Below are positions 1-7,615 of a stretch of 34,941 nucleotides of DNA, piece by piece (position 1 is the stretch's first letter; the number at the start of each line of letters is the position of its first letter). The DNA is from Bradyrhizobium sp. STM 3843 (lineage in GTDB: Bacteria > Pseudomonadota > Alphaproteobacteria > Rhizobiales > Xanthobacteraceae). The stretch lies in the NCBI RefSeq assembly GCF_000239815.1, contig NZ_CAFK01000219.1:1-34941 (forward strand), in the 5' to 3' direction. The notes below the pieces were generated by a model. The model searched no databases, was not told where the DNA came from, and saw nothing but the letters and a program-made list of their open reading frames with translations. A program made the position numbers and the translations under genes.

Positions 1-119
1 TTCCGACCCCGATCACGATGGACGAGCTCGAAGACATGCTGATGGAGCACGGCATCATGAAGAGCGTCGACGAAACCCAGATCGGTAAGACTGCCGCCGA
101 ACTCGCCGCAACGGCTTAA
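1..119 (+). CDS. nifH: Nitrogenase iron protein NifH, C-terminal end (partial)
   Basis: Only the last 38 codons are inside the window; the gene begins upstream. Reading from base 3, the frame gives PTPITMDELEDMLMEHGIMK and then a tail ending KTAAELAATA before a TAA stop at 117-119. This is the conserved C-terminal helix of NifH, the homodimeric [4Fe-4S] ATPase that delivers electrons to the MoFe protein. The nucleotide-binding and cluster-ligand parts are not visible. The gene that follows is nifQ, the usual neighbour in free-living and photosynthetic bradyrhizobia, which supports the call. A strong hairpin just after the stop probably protects the nifH message or reduces read-through. Confidence 0.93.
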   Translation, partial: PTPITMDELEDMLMEHGIMKSVDETQIGKTAAELAATA

Positions 120-127
120 GCAGTCTT

Positions 128-162
128 GGTGCCGGCCTTCCACCCGTCGGAAGGCCGGCACC
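128..162 (+). terminator. Stem-loop between nifH and nifQ
   Basis: A perfect 14-bp stem (128-141 with 149-162) closes a 7-nt loop, 9 nt after the nifH stop. No T-run follows, so it is not a standard intrinsic terminator. A 3' stabiliser of the abundant nifH mRNA, or a partial terminator that lowers nifQ expression, fits better. The stem is seen directly; the role is inferred. Confidence 0.75.
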
Positions 163-205
163 TCATCGGCACGACATCCGGGCGAGGGGTGTGAAGGAGG
201 TTTCC

Positions 206-949
206 ATGGCAACATCGATGCAGGCCGCCACTCCGTTCGTCCCGTCTGCGCTGCCGCATGCGCACGATGAGACCATCACCTCAGACAATGCGCGCCGCTA
301 TGGGCGCGAGATCTACCGGCTGCTCACGGGATCGGATCCGGCCGATGCCGATATCGACAGCGACCGCAGTTTCGATCGTCATGTGATCGCCGCGATTCTT
401 GCGGTGTCGGCCATGGAGCAGGGCCTGCTCGCCGAGCGTGTCGGCTTGTCGACGGTCGATCTGATCGCGCTACTGGCGCAACTCTTTCCTTCCGCCGCCG
501 TCGATTCCTCCTGGTTGCCGATCACCGGCGCCGCTGCCGCGCCTGATGATGACGAGGTTGCGATGGTGCGCGATCTGCTGCTGGCGCAGCGTTCGACCGA
601 AGGTGATGTGAGCCGTTGGCTCGCCGCCATGGTTGCGCGACGCGCGATGGAGCCCAATCATCTCTGGGAGGATCTGGGCCTGCGCGAGCGCTCCGAGCTC
701 ACCCGGCTGCTGATGCGGCATTTCGCCCCGCTCGCCAGCCGCAATACCAGAAACATGCGCTGGAAGCGCTTTTTCTACCGGATGCTCTGCGAAGACGACG
801 GCTTTGTCATGTGTACGACGCCGATTTGCACCCAATGCAATGATTTCGATCAATGCTTCGGCGACGAAAGCGGTGAAAGTCGCATGGCGGAACGCCGCCG
901 TCAGGTCGCGCTGCAGGAGGCGGCCGAAAGCGCCGCCGTCATAGCCTAG
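206..949 (+). CDS. nifQ: NifQ, molybdenum donor for FeMo-cofactor synthesis
   Basis: NifQ is a cytoplasmic Fe-S protein that supplies molybdenum to the NifEN/NifH machinery building FeMo-co. The 247-residue product carries the family's C-terminal signature CX4CX2CX5C (C203, C208, C211, C217), which binds the Mo-Fe-S cluster. The preceding all-helical region, with an RNMRWKRFFYR stretch just before the cysteines, is also typical. An upstream in-frame GTG at 191 would place the Shine-Dalgarno sequence (AAGGAGG, 194-200) inside the gene, so ATG 206, 5 nt after that site, is the better start. It lies 86 nt after nifH across a hairpin and is followed after 11 nt by an Irr-like regulator, so all three probably share the nifH transcript. 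Confidence 0.93.
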   Translation: MATSMQAATPFVPSALPHAHDETITSDNARRYGREIYRLLTGSDPADADIDSDRSFDRHVIAAILAVSAMEQGLLAERVGLSTVDLIALLAQLFPSAAVDSSWLPITGAAAAPDDDEVAMVRDLLLAQRSTEGDVSRWLAAMVARRAMEPNHLWEDLGLRERSELTRLLMRHFAPLASRNTRNMRWKRFFYRMLCEDDGFVMCTTPICTQCNDFDQCFGDESGESRMAERRRQVALQEAAESAAVIA

Positions 950-960
950 GGTATTTGGAG

Positions 961-1455
961 ATGTTCACGGAGACGCAGCTCGGATTTTCCTGCGGCGCCG
1001 ACGCGGTCGGGTGCGCCGAGCGGGACGTCTGCGCCCCGGGCGATATCTTGATGCGCCGCTGCGAGGAGGCGCTCCGCAGGGCGGGATTGCGGCCCACCCA
1101 GCAACGGCAGCAGCTCAGCCAGCTTTTGTTCGGCAACGGCGATTGTCACGTGACCGCGGATGCGCTCTATGCGGCCGCTGTTGCGGCCGGCATGAAGATC
1201 TCGCAGGCCACCGTCTACAACACGCTCAATCAGTTTACCCAGCTCGGCCTGTTGCGCCAGATCGGCATCGACGGCTCGAAATCGTTCTTCGACACCAACA
1301 CCACGGTTCACCCGCATTTCTTTTATGAGGATGAGGGCGTGCTGGTCGATGTGCCGGAGACCGTGGCGTTCGATCATCTGCCTGAGCCGCTGCCCGGCTA
1401 CGCCATGGAGCGGGTGGACGTCGTCATCCATCTGCGTCGCAGGCAGCACGGCTGA
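961..1455 (+). CDS. Irr-like Fur-family transcriptional regulator
   Basis: This 164-residue protein has the Fur-family winged helix (LRPTQQRQQL, then SQATVYNTLNQF at about 81-92) and the dimerisation/metal region with SFFDTNTTVHPHFF. The spacing and wording match the Irr (iron response regulator) branch of rhizobia rather than Fur, Zur or PerR. Irr proteins sense haem and repress or activate iron and haem genes. The N-terminal extension has Cys 11, 18 and 24 but no Cys-Pro haem-regulatory dipeptide of the kind known in B. japonicum Irr, and the histidine cluster is HPH rather than HHH. It lies 11 nt after nifQ and so is probably co-expressed with nif genes. ATG 961 is preferred over an in-frame TTG at 955; AGGG at 947-951 is a possible ribosome site. 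Target genes cannot be read from this window. Confidence 0.82.
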   Translation: MFTETQLGFSCGADAVGCAERDVCAPGDILMRRCEEALRRAGLRPTQQRQQLSQLLFGNGDCHVTADALYAAAVAAGMKISQATVYNTLNQFTQLGLLRQIGIDGSKSFFDTNTTVHPHFFYEDEGVLVDVPETVAFDHLPEPLPGYAMERVDVVIHLRRRQHG

Positions 1456-1543
1456 AATCTGCTCTTGGAGCACTGGCGCCGAGATCTCCGCGCTTGTCCG
1501 ATCGACGACGTCGTCGTTTCCAGCCCCGTTGCATTCACGACCC

Positions 1544-1559
1544 TGTCGCGAATCCGACA
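1544..1559 (+). promoter_or_regulatory. NifA upstream activator sequence for nifV
   Basis: An exact TGT-N10-ACA motif, the known NifA binding consensus, lies about 60 nt upstream of the -24 element of the nifV promoter. Position and orientation suit a looping enhancer. Confidence 0.75.
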
Positions 1560-1617
1560 TTCGGCACCGATCTGAAATATCGTTTCACATCAGCTATCTA
1601 GCCTGGGCTTGGAAGGC

Positions 1618-1633
1618 TGGCATGGGCGTTGCT
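1618..1633 (+). promoter_or_regulatory. Sigma54 (-24/-12) promoter of nifV-cysE-nifW
   Basis: TGGCATG-N4-TTGCT, with the invariant GG (1619-1620) and GC (1631-1632) exactly 10 nt apart, matches the RpoN consensus. Transcription would start near 1645, giving a leader of about 60 nt before nifV. Together with the NifA site at 1544 it predicts expression only under nitrogen-fixing, low-oxygen conditions. Confidence 0.85.
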
Positions 1634-1703
1634 CTTTGAACCAAGCAGCCGCGCGCGTGGGCTTTGCCCGACACGCGGATGCAGGTTGCGAGGAGCTACG
1701 TGA

Positions 1704-2912
1704 ATGCCTGACGTTCCCGGACAGCGCGGAGCAAAACCTGTCCAAGATGCCGGTTCTGCCACGACGAACCCGGTGCCGCCGGTCATCCTCAATGACACGA
1801 CGTTGCGCGATGGCGAACAGGCGCCAGGTGTCGCCTTCGCCCTCAATGAGAAGCTTGCGATTGCGCGTGCCTTGGCGCGTGCGGGGGTGCCGGAGATCGA
1901 GGCCGGCACGCCGGCCATGGGGGCCGATGAGGTCGCCGCGATCCGGGCGATCGTCGAGGCCCGGCTGCCCGCAACCATCATCGGCTGGTGCCGGATGCGC
2001 GAGGCGGATGTCGACGCCGCCATCGCCGCAGGGGTATCGATGGTCAATGTGTCGATCCCGACATCGGACGTGCAGATCGGAGCCAAGCTCGGCGGTGGAC
2101 GCGAGGTCGCACTGGAGCTCCTGAAGCGGGTGGTCGGCTATGCGCGCGGTCGCGGGCTGGAGGTCGCGGTTGGCGGCGAGGATTCGTCGCGCGCCGATGT
2201 CGCATTTCTCACTGACGTGATCGCGACAGCACGATCGCTCGGCGCGCGGCGGTTTCGGATCGCCGATACGCTCAGCGTGCTCGACCCCGACGCGACCTAT
2301 GCCCTGGTCGCCGCGTTGCGCGCGACAACCGACCTCGAGCTTGAATTCCATGGCCACGACGATCTCGGCCTCGCTACCGCCAATACGTTGGCCGCGATCA
2401 AGGCGGGTGCGACGCATGCATCGGTGACCGTGATCGGCCTCGGTGAGCGGGCGGGCAACGCGCCGCTGGAAGAGGTTGCCGTGGCGCTGCGTCAGCTCTA
2501 TGGCCGCGACACCGGTGTCGATCTGGCCGAGCTCGACAACGTCGCCAAGGTGGTCGCCGCCGCCGCGGCGCGGACCATTCCACTGAACAAGGCGATCGTC
2601 GGCGAGCACGTCTTCACGCATGAATCGGGCATCCATGTCGATGGCCTGCTGAAGGATCAGCGGACCTATCAGGCGCTCGATCCAAAACTGTTCGGCCGCG
2701 CCAATCGCATCGTGATCGGCAAGCATTCCGGGCTGTCGGCGATCACGGCGCTGCTGTCGGATCTGCGGCTGCAGGCCAGTGCAGACGAGGCACAGCGGAT
2801 TCTCGCGCGCGTGCGCAAGCACGCTGTCGCCATCAAGGGACCGGTGCCGAGCGAAGCGGTGGCTGCGATCTGGCGCGAGGTCTGTGATCACCCGGTAGCG
2901 AGCCTGGTCTAG
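1704..2912 (+). CDS. nifV: Homocitrate synthase NifV
   Basis: NifV condenses acetyl-CoA with 2-oxoglutarate to give homocitrate, the organic ligand of FeMo-co. The 402-residue product shows the HMGL-like TIM barrel in order: NDTTLRDGEQ (30-39), GVPEIEAGTPAMG (61-73), the metal-binding HGHDDLGLATAN (216-227), GLGERAGNAPLEE (245-257) and HESGIHVDG. The EAGTPAMG wording and the nif context favour NifV over isopropylmalate synthase. The start ATG has AGGAG at 1691-1695. The gene heads a sigma54 operon; cysE begins 2 nt after its stop. Host-dependent soybean bradyrhizobia lack nifV and take homocitrate from the plant, so its presence suggests free-living diazotrophy (inference). Confidence 0.94.
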   Translation: MPDVPGQRGAKPVQDAGSATTNPVPPVILNDTTLRDGEQAPGVAFALNEKLAIARALARAGVPEIEAGTPAMGADEVAAIRAIVEARLPATIIGWCRMREADVDAAIAAGVSMVNVSIPTSDVQIGAKLGGGREVALELLKRVVGYARGRGLEVAVGGEDSSRADVAFLTDVIATARSLGARRFRIADTLSVLDPDATYALVAALRATTDLELEFHGHDDLGLATANTLAAIKAGATHASVTVIGLGERAGNAPLEEVAVALRQLYGRDTGVDLAELDNVAKVVAAAAARTIPLNKAIVGEHVFTHESGIHVDGLLKDQRTYQALDPKLFGRANRIVIGKHSGLSAITALLSDLRLQASADEAQRILARVRKHAVAIKGPVPSEAVAAIWREVCDHPVASLV

Positions 2913-2914
2913 CC

Positions 2915-3706
2915 ATGAGCGATATCAGTCACACCGACGCCGCCAAATCTGTTGTGATCGTCGAGAAGGCGCCCTCGCTGTTGCGGCTGATCCGCGAAGA
3001 CATCGGCTGCGTCCGCTCCCGCGATCCGGCTGCGCGCAGCGAGCTCGAGACCTTGCTGACCTATCCCGGCATCCACGCCCTGATCTGGCATCGGCTGGCG
3101 CACCGGCTCTGGATCGGCGGCTGGCGTTTCCCGGCGCGGCTGTTGTCCTGGCTTGGGCGCTTCTTCTCCAATGTCGACATCCATCCGGGAGCGACGATCG
3201 GGCGGCGCTTCTTCATCGATCATGGCGCCTGTGTCGTGATCGGCGAGACCGCCGAGGTCGGCGATGACGTGACGCTCTATCACGGGGTGACGTTGGGCGG
3301 CACGTCGTGGTCGCCCGGCAAGCGGCATCCGACCTTGGAAGACGGCGTGATCGTCGGCGCCGGCGCCAAGATCCTGGGGCCGATCACGATCGGCCCGCGC
3401 ACCCGGGTCGGCGCCAATTCCGTCGTGATCCAGGGCACGCCGCCTGATGTCACCGTGGTCGGCATCCCCGCCAAGGTGGTGCGCCCGGAGTTCACCCACC
3501 GCCGCACCGTCGGCCGTATCGACCTCGACCATCATCTGATGCCGGATCCCGTGGGCGAAGCGCTTTCGGTGATGCTGGACCGAATCGAATTTCTCGAAGC
3601 GCAACTCGCTCACGTCAAACAGCGGCTGCGCCATGGACCGCCCGCGCCGGCGCCCACCGGGGCCTGCGAGGCGGACCCCGTCTTGACGCAAGGAGCCAAG
3701 TCATGA
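2915..3706 (+). CDS. cysE: Serine O-acetyltransferase (nif-associated CysE)
   Basis: The enzyme makes O-acetylserine from serine and acetyl-CoA, the committed step to cysteine. The 263-residue protein has the N-terminal helical domain with SRDPAAR (35-41), followed by a left-handed beta-helix of hexapeptide repeats (HPGATIG, DHGACVVIGETAEVG, YHGVTLGG), with the catalytic Asp-His at 102-103 and His 123. It sits between nifV (2-nt gap) and nifW (4-nt ATGA overlap), so it is translated with them. As with NifP of Azotobacter, it probably boosts cysteine supply for nitrogenase Fe-S cluster assembly rather than serving general metabolism. The C-terminal tail is long and Ala/Pro-rich, which may affect cysteine feedback; this cannot be judged from sequence alone. 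Confidence 0.92.
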   Translation: MSDISHTDAAKSVVIVEKAPSLLRLIREDIGCVRSRDPAARSELETLLTYPGIHALIWHRLAHRLWIGGWRFPARLLSWLGRFFSNVDIHPGATIGRRFFIDHGACVVIGETAEVGDDVTLYHGVTLGGTSWSPGKRHPTLEDGVIVGAGAKILGPITIGPRTRVGANSVVIQGTPPDVTVVGIPAKVVRPEFTHRRTVGRIDLDHHLMPDPVGEALSVMLDRIEFLEAQLAHVKQRLRHGPPAPAPTGACEADPVLTQGAKS

Positions 3707-4038
3707 CCGCAACGCCTGATGTGCTGGAGCAGTTGAACAAGACCTCGACGGCCGAGGACTTCTTCAAGCTCCTGGAGGTCGATTACGATCCCAAGGTTTT
3801 GAACGTCTGCCGGCTGCATATCCTGCGCCGCATGGGACAATATCTCGTCAGCGAGGATTTCACCGGCGTCTCCAACGAAGATGCGGCAGCGCGTTGCAAA
3901 TCATTCCTCGAACAGGCCTATCAGGACTTCGTCACCTCCACGCCGCTCGACCAGCGCGTGTTCAAGGTGCTGAAGGAGGCCGTGGCGCCGCCGAAGCCGG
4001 CACCGAAGCCGTTCGTTGCGCTCACGACCTTGAAGTAG
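3703..4038 (+). CDS. nifW: NifW, nitrogenase stabilising/protective protein
   Basis: The product is 111 residues long, as is normal for NifW, which associates with the MoFe protein and helps its maturation or oxygen protection. Recognisable family features are AEDFFKLLEVDYDPKVLNVC near the N-terminus, the following HILRRMGQYL helix, and VFKVLKE towards the end. The start overlaps the cysE stop by 4 nt (ATGA), so it is the last gene of the nifV-cysE-nifW operon. A 249-nt gap with its own sigma54 promoter separates it from fixA. The Pro/Lys-rich tail (PPKPAPKP) looks disordered. Confidence 0.9.
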   Translation: MTATPDVLEQLNKTSTAEDFFKLLEVDYDPKVLNVCRLHILRRMGQYLVSEDFTGVSNEDAAARCKSFLEQAYQDFVTSTPLDQRVFKVLKEAVAPPKPAPKPFVALTTLK

Positions 4039-4113
4039 TTTCTGAATAGACCACGGATCGACGCGAGAAGCCGCCACGCCTTGAGCGTCGGCGGCTTTGT
4101 TCTTTCTCGCCTC

Positions 4114-4129
4114 TGTCGCATTCCCGACG
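4114..4129 (+). promoter_or_regulatory. Imperfect NifA site upstream of fixA
   Basis: TGT-N10-ACG differs from the NifA consensus only in the last base. It lies about 105 nt upstream of the fixA -24 element, a sensible distance for an upstream activator site. The mismatch keeps this tentative. Confidence 0.4.
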
Positions 4130-4233
4130 CGTGCTGCATCCGACCTGTCGGACCTCTGCAAAAAGGCTGAGCAACAAATCAGGGTCGTTCTCGAAGGTCT
4201 TGAATCAGCATCGATATTCGGCGCGATGAAAAC

Positions 4234-4249
4234 TGGTACGACAATTGCT
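4234..4249 (+). promoter_or_regulatory. Sigma54 (-24/-12) promoter of fixABCX
   Basis: TGGTACG-N4-TTGCT, with GG (4235-4236) and GC (4247-4248) 10 nt apart, matches the RpoN consensus. Predicted transcription start is near 4261, about 27 nt before the fixA ATG. Confidence 0.83.
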
Positions 4250-4287
4250 GTTCTCTCCCGGTAGGCCCCACGCTCGGGAGTGATCGC

Positions 4288-5133
4288 ATGCATATCGTGG
4301 TTTGCATCAAACAGGTTCCGGACTCCGCGCAAATCCGGGTTCATCCGGTGACCAACACGATCATGCGCCAGGGCGTGCCGACCATCATCAACCCTTACGA
4401 CCTGTTCGCGCTGGAAGCGGCGCTGCAGCTGCGCGATAAGTTCGGCGGCGAAGTCACGGTGCTGACCATGGGCCCGCCATCGGCCGCGGATTCCTTGCGC
4501 AAGGCGCTGACCTTCGGCGCCGACCGCGCGGTGCTGCTGACCGACCGCTTCTTCGCCGGCGCCGATACGCTGGCGACGACCTACGCGCTGGCGACCGCGA
4601 TCCGCAAGATCAGCGAGACCTTCGGTGCGCCGGATATCGTCTTCACCGGCAAGCAGACCATCGACGGCGACACCGCGCAGGTCGGTCCTGGCATCGCCAA
4701 GCGGCTCGGCCTGTTGCAGCTCACTTATGTCGCCAAGATCAGCGAGGTCGATCCCGTCGCACGCACCATCGAGGCCGAGCGTCGCTCAGAGGGCGGTGTC
4801 CAGGTGCTCAAGACCAGGCTGCCATGCCTGATCACGATGCTGGAGGCCACCAACGAGATCCGTCGCGGCGCCATGGTCGATGCCTTGCGCGCGGCGCGCG
4901 CTGACATCGTGACCTGGAGCGCCAAGGACGCCGGCGTCGAGGATATCTCGAAGTGCGGGCTCAAGGGATCGCCGACCATCGTCAAGCGCGTGTTCGCGCC
5001 ATCGGCGCGGGCCGAGAAAGCGGCCTTTGTCGATTTTGCCAACCGCGCGCCGGCCGAGGCCCTGATCGAGGAGATGTTCAAGCGGCAGCCGAAGCTCGAA
5101 GCCGAGCTGGTTGTTTCGGCGCGTGGCTTCTGA
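4288..5133 (+). CDS. fixA: FixA, electron transfer flavoprotein beta-type subunit
   Basis: FixA pairs with FixB to form the ETF-like part of the FixABCX membrane complex. That complex bifurcates electrons from NADH to quinone and to low-potential ferredoxin or flavodoxin for nitrogenase. The 281-residue protein opens with the ETF-beta strand MHIVVCIKQVPDS and shows the adenine-nucleotide-binding stretch DIVFTGKQTIDGDTAQVGPG and the ETF-beta signature around CLITMLEATNEIRRG. Length is normal. It starts about 27 nt after a predicted sigma54 transcription start and is followed 22 nt later by fixB. Confidence 0.94.
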   Translation: MHIVVCIKQVPDSAQIRVHPVTNTIMRQGVPTIINPYDLFALEAALQLRDKFGGEVTVLTMGPPSAADSLRKALTFGADRAVLLTDRFFAGADTLATTYALATAIRKISETFGAPDIVFTGKQTIDGDTAQVGPGIAKRLGLLQLTYVAKISEVDPVARTIEAERRSEGGVQVLKTRLPCLITMLEATNEIRRGAMVDALRAARADIVTWSAKDAGVEDISKCGLKGSPTIVKRVFAPSARAEKAAFVDFANRAPAEALIEEMFKRQPKLEAELVVSARGF

Positions 5134-5155
5134 CGGACAGACGGGAACCCAGATC

Positions 5156-6259
5156 ATGAGCGAACCGACCAAAGCACCAGCTCCCGCAGGGCGCGCCGCG
5201 ACCAAGAAAGAGCTGCCCGAGCATTTCAGGGACTACAAGCACGTCTGGGTGTTCATCGAGCAGGAGCGCGGCCAGGTGCATCCGGTGTCCTGGGAGCTGA
5301 TGGGCGCCGGGCGCAAGCTCGCCGACAAGCTCAAGGTCGACCTCGCGGCCGTCGTCATCGGGCCGCCCGGCGAGGCCGTCCAGCATGCCGCGGCCGAGGC
5401 GTTCTGCTACGGCGCCGATCTCGCTTATATCGTTGCCGACGAGGTGCTGACCGACTACCGCAACGAGGCCTACACCAAGGCGCTGACCGATACCGTCAAC
5501 ACCTTCAAGCCCGAGATCCTGCTGCTTGGCGCCACCACCCTGGGCCGCGACCTTGCGGGCTCGGTCGCCACCACCTTGCTGACCGGCCTCACCGCGGATT
5601 GCACTGACCTCGATGTCGATGCCGACGGCTCGCTCGCGGCCACGCGTCCGACCTTCGGCGGCTCGCTGCTGTGCACGATCTACACGTTGAACTACAGGCC
5701 GCAGATGGCGACCGTGCGCCCGCGCGTGATGCCGATGCCGGAACGGGTCGAGAAGCCTGCGGGGCGCATCATCGTGCACAAGCTCGGCCTGGTGGAAGAC
5801 GACATCGTCACCAAGATACTCTCCTTCATTCCCGACCGCGACTCCGCCAAGTCGAACCTCGCTTATGCCGATATCGTGGTGGCCGGCGGCCTCGGTTTGG
5901 CTTCGCCGGAAAATTTCCAGCTCGTGCGCGGGCTCGCCGCTGTGCTCGGTGCCGAATATGGCTGCTCGCGCCCGCTGGTGCAGAAGGGCTGGGTCACGTC
6001 GGATCGCCAGATCGGCCAGACCGGCAAGACCATCCGTCCCAAGCTTTACATCGCCGCTGGCATTTCCGGCGCGATCCAGCACCGGGTGGGCGTCGAAGGC
6101 GCCGATCTGATCGTCGCGATCAACACCGACAAGAACGCGCCGATCTTCGACTTCGCCCATATCGGCATCGTCACCGACGCGATCCGGCTGCTGCCGGCGC
6201 TGACGGAAGCCTTCCGGGCGCGGCTGTCGCCGCATTCCCGCGACCGCATCGCAAGCTAG
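5156..6259 (+). CDS. fixB: FixB, electron transfer flavoprotein alpha-type subunit
   Basis: FixB carries the C-terminal FAD-binding domain of the ETF half of FixABCX. The 367-residue product has the N-terminal ETF domain (HVWVFIEQERGQVHPVSWEL), the central LLLGATTLGRDLA region, and the conserved ETF-alpha FAD signature LYIAAGISGAIQHRVG with NTDKNAPIFDFAHIG. The frame is open upstream to 5111, but that would overlap fixA; ATG 5156, with GGGAA upstream, gives the expected N-terminus. The charged Ala/Pro-rich leader of about 30 residues is usual in rhizobial FixB. fixC begins 12 nt after the stop. Confidence 0.94.
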   Translation: MSEPTKAPAPAGRAATKKELPEHFRDYKHVWVFIEQERGQVHPVSWELMGAGRKLADKLKVDLAAVVIGPPGEAVQHAAAEAFCYGADLAYIVADEVLTDYRNEAYTKALTDTVNTFKPEILLLGATTLGRDLAGSVATTLLTGLTADCTDLDVDADGSLAATRPTFGGSLLCTIYTLNYRPQMATVRPRVMPMPERVEKPAGRIIVHKLGLVEDDIVTKILSFIPDRDSAKSNLAYADIVVAGGLGLASPENFQLVRGLAAVLGAEYGCSRPLVQKGWVTSDRQIGQTGKTIRPKLYIAAGISGAIQHRVGVEGADLIVAINTDKNAPIFDFAHIGIVTDAIRLLPALTEAFRARLSPHSRDRIAS

Positions 6260-6271
6260 AGGAGCAGGGCA

Positions 6272-7579
6272 ATGATCGAGGAAAGGTTTGACGCGATCGT
6301 CGTCGGCGCCGGCATGGCCGGCAATGCCGCCGCGCTGACCATGGCCAAGCGCGGCATGAAGGTGCTGCAGCTGGAGCGCGGCGAGTATTCCGGCTCGAAG
6401 AACGTGCAGGGCGCCATCCTCTATGCCGACATGCTGGAGAAGCTGATTCCGGACTTCCGCGAGGAAGCCCCGCTGGAGCGGCATCTGGTCGAGCAGCGCT
6501 TCTGGATGCTCGACGATAAGTCTCATGTCGGACTGCATTACCGCTCCGACGACTTCAACGAGGAGAAGCCGAACCGCTACACCATCATCCGTGCGCAGTT
6601 CGACAAGTGGTTCTCATCCAAGGTGAAGGAAGCCGGCGCCACGGTGTTGTGCGAGACCACGGTGACGGAGTTGGCGCAGGACGCCTATGGCAAGGTGATC
6701 GGGGTGAAGACCGACCGTCGCGACGGCGAGATCCATGCCGATGTGGTCGTGCTGGCCGAGGGCGTCAATGGTCTGTTGGGGACCCGCGCGGGCCTGCGCG
6801 AGCGGCCGAAACCGGAAAACGTTGCGCTCGCGGTCAAGGAAATGCATTTCCTGCCGCGCGAGACCATCGAGGCGCGCTTCAATCTGAAGGGCGACGAGGG
6901 CGCCGTCATCGAGGCCGTCGGCACCATCTCCCGCGGCATGACCGGGATGGGCTTCATCTACTCCAACAAGGAGTGCATCTCGCTCGGCATCGGCTGTCTG
7001 GTAGCCGACTTCCAGAAGACCGGCGAAACGCCATACGGGCTGTTGGAGCGCTTCAAGCAGCATCCGTCGGTGGCGCCGCTGATCGAGGGCTCCGAGGTCA
7101 AGGAATATGCTGCGCATCTGATTCCTGAAGGCGGCTACAACGCGATCCCGCAGCTGTGCGGCGACGGCTGGGTGGTGGTCGGGGATGCCGCCCAGCTCAA
7201 CAATGCTGTTCATCGCGAAGGCTCCAACCTCGCGATGACATCGGGGCGGATTGCGGCGGAAGCGATCTTTCAGGTGAAGTCGCGGCGCGATCCGATGACC
7301 AAGGAGAACCTCGCGCTCTACAAGAAGATGCTGGAGGACTCCTTCGTCATCAAGGATCTGAAGAAATACAAGGACATGCCGGCGCTTCTGCACAACCAGT
7401 CGCAGAACTTCTTCCTGACCTATCCGCAGCTCGTCTCGAAGGCGATGCAGAACTTCGTGCGCGTCGACGGCACGCCGAAGAAAGAGAAGGAAAGCAGCAC
7501 GTTGCGCTCGTTCGTGAATGCCCGGTCGTGGACCGGCCTGTTCGGCGACGCCTTCCGCTTCGCGCGGGCGTGGCGATGA
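6272..7579 (+). CDS. fixC: FixC, flavoprotein-quinone oxidoreductase
   Basis: FixC is the FAD-containing ETF-quinone-oxidoreductase-like subunit that passes the high-potential electrons of the FixABCX bifurcation to quinone. The 435-residue protein begins with the dinucleotide-binding motif VVGAGMAGNAAAL followed by a glutamate at LQLERGEYSG. It has the second FAD-contact block GDGWVVVGDAAQLNNAVHREGSN, typical of the ETF-QO/FixC family. It lacks its own ferredoxin domain; that function is encoded separately by fixX downstream. A strong ribosome site (GAGGAG) precedes ATG 6272. Confidence 0.94.
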   Translation: MIEERFDAIVVGAGMAGNAAALTMAKRGMKVLQLERGEYSGSKNVQGAILYADMLEKLIPDFREEAPLERHLVEQRFWMLDDKSHVGLHYRSDDFNEEKPNRYTIIRAQFDKWFSSKVKEAGATVLCETTVTELAQDAYGKVIGVKTDRRDGEIHADVVVLAEGVNGLLGTRAGLRERPKPENVALAVKEMHFLPRETIEARFNLKGDEGAVIEAVGTISRGMTGMGFIYSNKECISLGIGCLVADFQKTGETPYGLLERFKQHPSVAPLIEGSEVKEYAAHLIPEGGYNAIPQLCGDGWVVVGDAAQLNNAVHREGSNLAMTSGRIAAEAIFQVKSRRDPMTKENLALYKKMLEDSFVIKDLKKYKDMPALLHNQSQNFFLTYPQLVSKAMQNFVRVDGTPKKEKESSTLRSFVNARSWTGLFGDAFRFARAWR

Positions 7580-7615
7580 ACCTGACGTGAGACATTTGAT
7601 GAAGGGAGATCAGCC

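Noticed and set aside
1590..2891. A 433-codon minus-strand open frame
   Set aside because: It is antisense to nifV, which has all expected motifs; the frame has no recognisable fold.
5078..6538. A 486-codon minus-strand open frame
   Set aside because: It mirrors fixB and the start of fixC, with no domain-like sequence; a codon-bias shadow.
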